From a virus, in IMG/VR virus record IMGVR_UViG_3300042881_000275, positions 1-23,964 of that record: DNA of 23,964 bases, one strand, 5' to 3'. The position numbers and the translations under genes were made by a program. Of the stretch, positions 7,643-13,700 are shown piece by piece; the stretch's first letter is position 1, and every line of letters starts with the position of its first letter. Under the pieces are notes generated by a model. It saw nothing but the letters and a program-made list of their open reading frames with translations, did no database searches and had not been told where the DNA came from.

Positions 7643-7872
7643 TAGTATGTACCCCCGTCAACTGTTGCTGTAAATGTACCAGAGACAGTAAGATTTACTG
7701 CAGTGGTTGTGCCTGTCAATGCACCGTTATTAGCATCTGGTTTAGAATTCACTGCAGAAGCAATGTTATCAAACTCAGTGTTAATTTCAGTACCCTTAAT
7801 AATCTTTGCAGCATTACCTGTATTCAGGCTATCCTTAACTGCATAGTTAGTTGCTTTTGTATAGTTACTCAT
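7642..7872 (-). CDS. Orphan tail-fibre N-terminus-like mini-protein (76 aa)
   Basis: The sequence starts MSNYTKATNYAVKDSL, continues with KIIKGTEINTEFDNIASAV and ends in a Thr/Val/Gly-rich beta-type tail (LTVSGTFTATVDGGTY). In many phages the pattern KG-x-EI-x-TEF-x-NIA-x-AV is the N-terminal attachment part of much longer tail fibres. Here the frame ends after 76 residues, with normal stop-start junctions on both sides (TAATG at 7872 and 7642), so it is unlikely to be a recent truncation. It may be a small tail-tip or adaptor protein, or a scaffold onto which fibre modules are exchanged. Its place between tail tubular B and the ejection genes supports a tail location. Role inferred. Confidence 0.68.
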   Translation of the reverse strand: MSNYTKATNYAVKDSLNTGNAAKIIKGTEINTEFDNIASAVNSKPDANNGALTGTTTAVNLTVSGTFTATVDGGTY

Positions 7873-9410
7873 TATCGTGTCTTTCCTGTCTTAACATAGA
7901 CATCAAGTTTCTGAATGGATACTGGTTTATTAAATACACTTGTTTCAAAGCCAAGTTGAATAACTTTACCTGATCCACCAATGTTAATAATCTTATTGTC
8001 AAAGGCTGAACCACCGTACTCACCAATGTTATATTCAGCTATGTTGTATTCAGCTACAGCAGCATTAGCTAAAGCAAACTGCCTAGTATTTAAAATGTCA
8101 CTGTAATCAAAGCCAAATCTTAAAGTAACTTGATAGCCACCACCACCAATAACTGTTACGCCTACCTTCTTCATAAGCTTTAACACTGTAGGTGATTGAA
8201 AGTCAAAGTAGTTGGTAAAGTATCTCATCAAGTATGGGTTAGCATTGTCTTTGTAGCCATCATACTTACCAATGTAACCAGTTTCACCAACTAACAAATC
8301 TTTATTACGAGTGTACTTAAAAGCTGTAGGAACTAAACCATCCCACGTTGTAACCCTGTTAGCCCCATTAGGTAGAGGTGCTTTCATGTCAAAGCAGTAC
8401 ACTAATTGACGAGCTGGTAAGGATAACAAATAGAAAGCTTCCTTATCTGAATATACAGCTTTAATGTCAGCTGCAGTTTCTAAGCTAATTTCAAGTACTA
8501 AGTCATCACGTACATTGGCACTAATATCTCTCATTGGAGCTGACTTCTCTTGAATGGTACGCATCAATGACCGTACACCTGAGTCAGACAAGAAGATAAC
8601 ATCACCACCTGTAGCTACTACTGAGTCTCTAGCTAAACAGCCAATACCTGTAATGGCATCAGACAATGTAAGATTGTTAGGGTCTGTAGCATTAGAATAG
8701 ATAAGAATCTGTCTACGACCAAAGACAATCAAGAAGTTATTATGAGCTGCTAAGGATATAATCTCATCAGCACCGTTAGGCCACACCTGAGATACATCCA
8801 ATGTACCAGCCGTACCAGTACTTAATACATGACCTGAAAGTAAGTCTGAGAACTGAATGGTACTCTTAACTGTTGCATTATTAGCACTCCATGTACGACC
8901 ATAGGCACTGATAACTGTATTGTTACTGGACACTGTAGCTACATAGCCAGTCTTCTCAGATACACGTTTAAATGTAGTAGTACTGACAGCAGGGTCAAAC
9001 ACTAGAGGATCATGTCCAGCTTGATACAGATATAAGACACCATTCAAAGGAGCCATCTGCCAGTTGCTGTCTGTGATAGTAGGGGCTGTGCCACCACCCC
9101 CGTATGTCAGCAAAGTAAGAGTAGAACCTACAAGCTTAAATAGTTTATTGTTACCAGCAGCAATAATGTATGAGTTACCAGCAATGTCAATTAACTCACC
9201 AATAGCTTTAACATCAGAAATATCTAAGTCGCTGTTGTATGCATGAGATAAAGTCCACCCTTTACGAGCACCAATACGTCCAAACTTATCAATCACACAA
9301 TTATTAGCCACAGTAGCATAACCAGCCTCTAAAGAGATTGAGCTATCCTGTGTATTTAGCCCCATGAAGCCCGGAGCTGATACTGTAGTGGTTAAGAGCT
9401 TAGCAACCAT
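7872..9410 (-). CDS. Tail tubular protein B-like (nozzle) protein
   Basis: The 512-aa protein is rich in beta strands throughout. Near the N-terminus it has PGFMGLNTQDSSISLEAG and then NNCVIDKFGRIGARKGW. The pattern of an early Asn-x-V segment followed by G-x-x-x-x-R-x-G-W recurs in nozzle or stabilisation proteins that form the distal tail tube of podoviruses (T7 gp12 and relatives). Repeating strand-turn units with G-N-x-L and W-M-A-P-L-N-G-x-L-Y-L segments suggest a beta-propeller. It follows the tail tubular A-like gene with a one-base TAATG overlap, the T7 gp11-gp12 order. The C-terminus has a repeated AEYNIAEYNIGEYGG segment (about residues 444-458), possibly a local duplication. Assignment is by order and pattern. 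Confidence 0.72.
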   Translation of the reverse strand: MVAKLLTTTVSAPGFMGLNTQDSSISLEAGYATVANNCVIDKFGRIGARKGWTLSHAYNSDLDISDVKAIGELIDIAGNSYIIAAGNNKLFKLVGSTLTLLTYGGGGTAPTITDSNWQMAPLNGVLYLYQAGHDPLVFDPAVSTTTFKRVSEKTGYVATVSSNNTVISAYGRTWSANNATVKSTIQFSDLLSGHVLSTGTAGTLDVSQVWPNGADEIISLAAHNNFLIVFGRRQILIYSNATDPNNLTLSDAITGIGCLARDSVVATGGDVIFLSDSGVRSLMRTIQEKSAPMRDISANVRDDLVLEISLETAADIKAVYSDKEAFYLLSLPARQLVYCFDMKAPLPNGANRVTTWDGLVPTAFKYTRNKDLLVGETGYIGKYDGYKDNANPYLMRYFTNYFDFQSPTVLKLMKKVGVTVIGGGGYQVTLRFGFDYSDILNTRQFALANAAVAEYNIAEYNIGEYGGSAFDNKIINIGGSGKVIQLGFETSVFNKPVSIQKLDVYVKTGKTR

Positions 9411-10060
9411 TAGACATCAATCCAAGTGTTTTCATCATCATAACGATTCTTCTCAATAGCAATAGCATCTGCCAAAGCTAAACGATACTGCTGATATACT
9501 TCACCAAAGGCTGAACCACCATCTTCACCTCGTTCACCAACAGCTTTAGCGTATGCCAGCATCTGTACTAAGTAAGGAGGAACCTTCAACAGGTCAGAGT
9601 TAGCTACTAAGTCAACTTGAGGAATAACTAACTCAAACCTTAACTGATACACTGTATCAGGTTGAGGCCAGATGTCTACGTTAGTATCATCGTTAGTGAT
9701 GCCTGAGTAGTTATAGTATGAAGGAGCTGCATTTTGTATTGTACCTAGATAATATTGTCTATTCATCCAGTTAGTTGGTACAGCTTGCATTGGATAATCT
9801 TGAGTGTCATTTAAGACATCCTGAGTCCGGAACCTTTGACCTGAGCCTGTCAGAGTGTAGTTACGAGTACCTGCTACTGTTGGAATAACAATGGTAGTAG
9901 TTAGTACATTCCAATCGTAAGCATCCTCAATCTCTCTCTTAGCGTCATTAACAAACACACCAATCAAAGAACTATAAGGAGTATCACCAACCGACGATAC
10001 TTCAGTCTCTCTTAATCGTATCAATACGTTATTGACCAACTGTAAATAAGTCGTAGCCAT
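9410..10060 (-). CDS. Tail tubular protein A-like / head-tail adaptor
   Basis: A 216-aa protein with N-terminal helices (YLQLVNNVLIRLRE, then FVNDAKREIEDAYDWNVL), a central beta-rich part (TRNYTLTGSG, DIWPQPD, LRFELVIP) and a C-terminal helical domain containing AYAKAVGERGEDGG. The motif of a helix ending E-x-x-Y-x-W before a beta region is typical of podovirus gatekeeper or tail tubular A proteins (T7 gp11 type), which form the first ring below the portal. The length is in the normal range (T7 gp11 is about 196 aa). AAGGA precedes the ATG, and a near-consensus promoter lies just upstream. The next gene encodes the nozzle-like protein, as expected. Confidence 0.78.
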   Translation of the reverse strand: MATTYLQLVNNVLIRLRETEVSSVGDTPYSSLIGVFVNDAKREIEDAYDWNVLTTTIVIPTVAGTRNYTLTGSGQRFRTQDVLNDTQDYPMQAVPTNWMNRQYYLGTIQNAAPSYYNYSGITNDDTNVDIWPQPDTVYQLRFELVIPQVDLVANSDLLKVPPYLVQMLAYAKAVGERGEDGGSAFGEVYQQYRLALADAIAIEKNRYDDENTWIDV

Positions 10061-10085
10061 TAATATTCCTTATATCTATAATACT

Positions 10086-10114
10086 ATATTAACATACTTT
10101 TAAAGTAATGTCAA
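10086..10114 (-). promoter_or_regulatory. Near-consensus sigma-70 promoter before tail tubular A
   Basis: On the minus strand TTGACA (10114-10109) and TAATAT (10091-10086) are separated by exactly 17 bases. The surrounding DNA is AT-rich and noncoding, in the only gap of that size between the 90-aa gene and the tail tubular A start at 10060. Transcription would run left through the tail tube, ejection and lysis genes to the terminator at 1039-1070. The spacing, a perfect -35 and a -10 with four of six consensus bases support recognition by the host housekeeping polymerase. No operator is visible. Confidence 0.82.
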
Positions 10115-10130
10115 GCTTTTTAGACTTCTT

Positions 10131-10403
10131 TTAATAAAAGATTTTAACTGTAATAGCACCTGATGTAAAAGCTGTTACGTTAGCTCGTATATATGGTGGG
10201 GGTGATGTAAGCGTTACAATACCATCAGCTGTCAAAGCTGTAGCTACTGTAGCCCATGTTGAACCATCTACAGAGCCTTGAACAGCCACTGTACCAATAG
10301 TAATACCTGAAATCTGTACATGAGCTGGTACTAAACCATCTGTACGAATTCCTTGTGAAGCACCTGTGGCTGCTACGCCACTTAAAAGAGTTACCAATGC
10401 CAT
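10131..10403 (-). CDS. Small beta-rich structural protein (90 aa)
   Basis: The 90-aa product is Ala/Thr/Val/Gly-rich, with a strand pattern (VQISGITIGTVAVQGSVDG, then STWATVATAL, ITLTS-type strands, and a final GAITVKIFY). It lacks cysteine and any membrane segment. The V-x-G-S-x-D-G-S-x-W segment resembles small beta-sandwich proteins of phages that decorate heads or tails, but I cannot name a family. It is the last gene before the promoter at 10086-10114, and its upstream gene stops two bases before its start, so it belongs to the fibre/chaperone transcript. A virion decoration or tail accessory protein is the best guess. Confidence 0.66.
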   Translation of the reverse strand: MALVTLLSGVAATGASQGIRTDGLVPAHVQISGITIGTVAVQGSVDGSTWATVATALTADGIVTLTSPPPYIRANVTAFTSGAITVKIFY

Positions 10404-10405
10404 AG

Positions 10406-10639
10406 TTATTTTACTCCATTAAATTTACTGTCAATAGCTAACCAAATAGCCCCGAAGAAAGCACCTATAATAATAATAGGTTTCACAGCTTTAGCGATCC
10501 ATTCAAGTACTAGGAAAGCACCTGAAGCAGCGTTAAAGGCTTTAATTACGTGTTCTGTATTTTTTTCTATGTTATCTACTTTAACTTCTACAGCCAGTAG
10601 GCGATCATAGATGTGCTCATGAGTTACTTCTTGTGTCAT
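10406..10639 (-). CDS. XhlA-like coiled-coil membrane protein (second holin candidate)
   Basis: A 77-aa protein with an N-terminal amphipathic coiled coil (EHIYDRLLAVEVKVDNIEKN, residues 8-27), a middle helix (HVIKAFNAASGAFLVLEWIA) and one C-terminal membrane segment (about 53-70, PIIIIGAFFGAIWLAI) followed by a short basic tail. This layout matches XhlA-type haemolysin/holin-associated proteins, about 80 aa with a coiled coil before a C-terminal membrane helix. It is far from the main lysis cassette, in the fibre region, and overlaps the chaperone-like gene by ATGA. It could be an auxiliary holin, antiholin or membrane-associated tail factor. The fold is well supported; the lysis role is inferred. 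Confidence 0.7.
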   Translation of the reverse strand: MTQEVTHEHIYDRLLAVEVKVDNIEKNTEHVIKAFNAASGAFLVLEWIAKAVKPIIIIGAFFGAIWLAIDSKFNGVK

Positions 10640-11115
10640 GGTGCATCAGGCCATGTAATAGTCCAAGGGAATCCACTCTGTGCAGTTACATCACGCAATG
10701 CTTGGCGATATGTAGCCCATATTGCTTTGTCAACAGGTGCATCAGCTACTTGTGTCCAATCTGATGACCTCAATTTTTCGTTTCTTATTAAACGTACAAA
10801 TTCTTTTTTTGCATCAAGAAGGTCTGCGTCACGCTTAACAATATAAGCAGCTTTTTCTTCAGCACTGAATTTTTCTACAATTTTCCACGCTTGAGTTGCC
10901 ACAATACCATTCAGCACTGGTGTAATCTCTCTGGCTTCTTGGAATTCTGCGTCGTAAGTTGCCGGGTCGGAGTAAGTGAACCGCGCAAAGCCGAACTGCG
11001 CAATAGTTTGGTCACTTAATGGGAAGGCAAACGAAGTGTTTGGGTGTTCTGTCTGAATAAAGTGCTCACCCAAAGGCCACTGAGTCACCACACCATTTTC
11101 AATTTTTGCAAGCAT
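10636..11115 (-). CDS. Phage tail assembly chaperone-like protein (APC domain)
   Basis: A 159-aa protein whose N-terminal half (MLAKIENGVVTQWPLGE) is a small beta unit often found in fibre assembly proteins. The C-terminal part (about 105-159) has the signature R-N-x-K-L-x-x-S-D-W-T-Q-x-x-D-A-P, then WATYRQALRDVT and GFPWTITWP. This C-terminal block is the phage tail assembly chaperone (APC) type, found on many tail fibre assembly factors, where it likely helps fibre folding. A strong AAGGAG site precedes the ATG. It lies directly downstream of the glycine-rich protein and the fibre, its probable clients. Its base composition is somewhat richer in GC than the head genes, like its neighbours. 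Confidence 0.85.
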   Translation of the reverse strand: MLAKIENGVVTQWPLGEHFIQTEHPNTSFAFPLSDQTIAQFGFARFTYSDPATYDAEFQEAREITPVLNGIVATQAWKIVEKFSAEEKAAYIVKRDADLLDAKKEFVRLIRNEKLRSSDWTQVADAPVDKAIWATYRQALRDVTAQSGFPWTITWPDAP

Positions 11116-11127
11116 GTTGTTTTCTCC

Positions 11128-11976
11128 TTATGGTGTGCCAACGTCAGTGGATGGGAATGTGCGAGTTGTGCCGGGCCAGACGATACGGACTGCGCCAGCA
11201 GTGCCGGGTTGTTGGTCGCCCAATGCAGTGCTTCCGCCGCCACCAGCGCCAAACATACCACCTCGACCAGAACGGCCAATGGAAGTGGTTGTAAACCAAT
11301 CTGAATTACTATAACCAACTTGACCAGACGATCCAGCACCCCCTCCAGTACTTACGCCAGAGCCTGATGTCCAAGTGCCTGCTGCACCGCTGCCGCCTTG
11401 ACCACGAACGCCAACACCGCCGCCGCCCCCAGAAAGCGAATCGCCGCCACCACCGCCACCACCGCCTCCACCTGCTCCAGACGTACCGCTTGCATTCTGA
11501 TCGCCACCTCTGCCCCCTGCGCCTGAATAGCCACCAGCACCGCCACCCCCGCCGCTGCCCGCCGCTGAACTCCCGTTCCCGCCTTGGCCTCCACTGCCGC
11601 CAGTTCCAGCGACCACAACACCAGCGGTTGAACGCCCGGTATTAAGTCCGCCGCCACCTCCACCCCCTGCGACGGTAGATGTGTTGTTGAAGTAAGAGGT
11701 AACACCCGCTGCTCCATCAGCGTTACCGTTTGCCTTACCACCAGCGCCAACCACAACTGTATAAGACGTGCCGGGTGTCACCGAAATGTTGTTTGCGTAA
11801 GCCAAAGCCCCGCCAGCGCCTCCGCCAGAGTACGCACCACCGCCCCCACCGCCAACGCAAACCGCGCTGACAGAAGTCACACCCGCCGGGCAAACCCACG
11901 AGTAGGTTCCGGGAATATCGTAAGTTGATTCTGCTCTTGGCACTTCAGTTTCTCCTGTTGTATTTGATGAAAACAT
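11128..11976 (-). CDS. Glycine-rich tail-tip / receptor-binding protein candidate (282 aa)
   Basis: After a short N-terminal segment with Y-D-I-P-G-T-Y-S-W-V-C-P-A-G-V-T, the protein becomes a long array of Gly runs (GGGGGG and similar), interrupted by Ser, Ala and Asn, from about residue 41 to 255. It ends in GAVRIVWPG and a Thr/Pro tail. The C-P-x-G-V-T, V-x-V-G-x-G-G and G-A-V-R-I-x-W elements are typical of glycine-rich phage tail proteins. In Salmonella phage S16, gp38-type adhesins fold such runs into a polyglycine II sandwich with host-specific loops. Here it sits after the fibre and before the chaperone, fitting an adhesin at the fibre tip. One 60-base line (11401-11460) is 43/60 G+C by hand count, far above the tail tube genes (24/60 at 9301-9360). 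Partly this follows from Gly codons; recent exchange is also possible. Confidence 0.8.
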   Translation of the reverse strand: MFSSNTTGETEVPRAESTYDIPGTYSWVCPAGVTSVSAVCVGGGGGGAYSGGGAGGALAYANNISVTPGTSYTVVVGAGGKANGNADGAAGVTSYFNNTSTVAGGGGGGGLNTGRSTAGVVVAGTGGSGGQGGNGSSAAGSGGGGGAGGYSGAGGRGGDQNASGTSGAGGGGGGGGGGDSLSGGGGGVGVRGQGGSGAAGTWTSGSGVSTGGGAGSSGQVGYSNSDWFTTTSIGRSGRGGMFGAGGGGSTALGDQQPGTAGAVRIVWPGTTRTFPSTDVGTP

Positions 11977-11984
11977 TATTTACC

Positions 11985-13700
11985 TCAAACTGTATAGTTT
12001 TGACCAGCATTGCTACCGAGCCAGTTAGAACCATCAATAGCCGTAAAAACAAATTTATCAGCCTTAGATGCCGTAGCTGTCAACGTTGGTGCGGTTGCTC
12101 CGGGCCAGTCAACAGACGCAGGCCATGTGACTGTGCGACCACCTGTGCCATCTTGCTTTTGAATCAAAATAAAACTTTTACCCGCTACTGGTGTTGGAAA
12201 TGTGTATGTGCAATTACCTGTCAGCGTCAAGATTTGCACAGAGCCACCAGCAAGGTCAATCGTGTAAGCCGTACTGGTATTGGCTGTTGCCACTTCCTCT
12301 GTATAGCCGTTGGTAAACGTGCCAGCTTCAATGGTTTTGTTAGTTAGAGTATCAGTTGTTGCTCTGCCAACTAATGTGTCTGTGCTTGTTGGTAGCGTCA
12401 ATGTGCCAGTATTGCTAATACTTGAGATTATTGGCGTTGTCAGGGTCTTGTTTGTCAGGGTTTCTGTACCTGTCAACGTAGCAAAGCCACCTGCTGTAAA
12501 TGCTGCGTTAGCCCATGTTGAACCTGTCCACACGAATAAATTGCTAGTCGATGTATTCCAGTACAAAGCACCTGTCAACAGCGAGTTACCGTCATTGTCA
12601 ACTGATGGAGCTGATGTTTTAGAGCCTAAGTAGCGATCATCGAAGCTATCATAAGATGCTGCAGCTGCTGAGGCACTTGCTGAGGCATTAGATTCACTTG
12701 TAGAAGCTGCTGAGGCTGAGTTACTTGCATTGGTTGCAGATGTAGCTGCTGCTGAGGCTGATGTAGCTGCAGATGTAGCACTACCAAGGATACTGTCAAC
12801 GTAAGTCTTAGTTGTTAGATCACTATCAGCTGAAGGGGTAGCTGTAGATGTAACCTTGTTAGATCCCATGACAATGTTACCTGTCATAGTTCCACCTGCC
12901 AAGGCTAACTTAGCATCACCAACAGTGTCTACATAGCCTTTAGTAGCTGCGTCTGTACTGCTAGAAGGTGTGCCTAAGCCAGTCACCTTATTAGTACCCA
13001 TGGCAATGTTGCCAGACATAGTGCCACCAGCCAAGGGAAGCTTAGCTGCAATACTATTAGTTACAGTTGTGGAGAATGAAGCATCATCATTCAAAGCTGC
13101 TGCAAGCTCATTCAATGTATCCAAAGCTGCTGGAGCACCATCGACAACAGCTGCAACGGCTGAGTCAACATAAGCCTTGTTAGCTGCATCACCTGAGTTA
13201 GTAGGGTTTGGAAGGTTAGTAATGGTAGCTGAGGAAGCTGCATCCATGTCCAATGTACCGTTAATTGTTACATTGTTAAAGGTTGAACTACCTGTGGAGG
13301 CTGTTACGTTACCAGTTAAGTTACCTGTTACATTACCAGTCACGTTACCTGTCACATTGCCAGTTACGTTACCAGTTACACCACCTGTGATAGCACCAAC
13401 AAAACCAGTAGTAGCAGTTACTGTAGTTCCTGTAATTGCAGCTGCAGTGGTAGCTCCAATAGGAGTATTGTTGATAGTACCCCCTGTAATGGCAACACCA
13501 GCTGATGTACCACCAGTAACAGCCAGTGCTGTAGACTCTTGATTACCAAGTGAGCCAACAACTTTAACAACTGTACCTGAGTTGTCTTTAGTGTACAGCT
13601 TCTTATCTGTTACGTTAACAGCTAACTCACCTTTAATTAAGTCTCCTGCTGCAGGTGTAGCAGCTGCTGTGCTACTGTTCTTAGTAATGATTGTGGTCAT
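11985..13700 (-). CDS. Tail fibre protein (571 aa)
   Basis: The N-terminus (about 1-50) has the pattern GDLIKGELAVN-VTDKKLYTKD seen where phage fibres attach to the tail. Next comes a seven-unit GNVT-type tetrapeptide array (about 106-133). Three copies of a unit ending AANKAYVD, AATKGYVD and LTTKTYVD follow, alternating with LAGGTMSGNI/LAGGTMTGNI. An Ala/Ser/Asn coiled-coil stalk (about 303-345), a DRYLGSK element, a T-x-T-L-T-N-K-T repeat section and a beta-rich C-terminal domain (DWPGATAPTLT, then NWLGSNAGQNYTV) complete it. This is a classic trimeric fibre layout. The ATG follows the stop of the 972-aa gene with no gap. Adsorption to the host surface is the expected role. The C-terminal third is richer in GC than the N-terminal two thirds. 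Confidence 0.9.
   Translation of the reverse strand: MTTIITKNSSTAAATPAAGDLIKGELAVNVTDKKLYTKDNSGTVVKVVGSLGNQESTALAVTGGTSAGVAITGGTINNTPIGATTAAAITGTTVTATTGFVGAITGGVTGNVTGNVTGNVTGNVTGNLTGNVTASTGSSTFNNVTINGTLDMDAASSATITNLPNPTNSGDAANKAYVDSAVAAVVDGAPAALDTLNELAAALNDDASFSTTVTNSIAAKLPLAGGTMSGNIAMGTNKVTGLGTPSSSTDAATKGYVDTVGDAKLALAGGTMTGNIVMGSNKVTSTATPSADSDLTTKTYVDSILGSATSAATSASAAATSATNASNSASAASTSESNASASASAAAASYDSFDDRYLGSKTSAPSVDNDGNSLLTGALYWNTSTSNLFVWTGSTWANAAFTAGGFATLTGTETLTNKTLTTPIISSISNTGTLTLPTSTDTLVGRATTDTLTNKTIEAGTFTNGYTEEVATANTSTAYTIDLAGGSVQILTLTGNCTYTFPTPVAGKSFILIQKQDGTGGRTVTWPASVDWPGATAPTLTATASKADKFVFTAIDGSNWLGSNAGQNYTV
13303..13386 (-). repeat. Seven tandem 12-bp units coding for a GNVT-type tetrapeptide array
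   Basis: Seven consecutive 12-base units, of general form GTTACGTTACCA on the plus strand, run without gaps and encode GGVT, four GNVT, GNLT and GNVT in the tail fibre. The units differ mainly at synonymous positions (AAC/AAT, GTA/GTG, GGT/GGC), so the peptide is conserved more than the DNA. Copy number could change by slippage, altering fibre length by four residues per unit. Confidence 0.9.

Noticed and set aside
10418-10434. A TTGACA with a TAAAAT 15 bases downstream, leftward, inside the 77-aa gene
   Set aside because: The spacer is too short for a good sigma-70 promoter, and the -35 hexamer lies in coding sequence. Kept only as a weak possibility.
11352-11756. A second minus-strand frame inside the glycine-rich gene
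   Set aside because: Frame-shifted reading of GGN codons gives Val/Ala/Glu-rich sequence without stops. It is a composition artefact.
13177-13542. A long plus-strand open frame opposite the tail fibre gene
   Set aside because: It mirrors the Thr/Val/Ala repeats of the fibre on the other strand, has no ribosome site, and would be a low-complexity Val/Pro protein. The minus-strand gene explains it.
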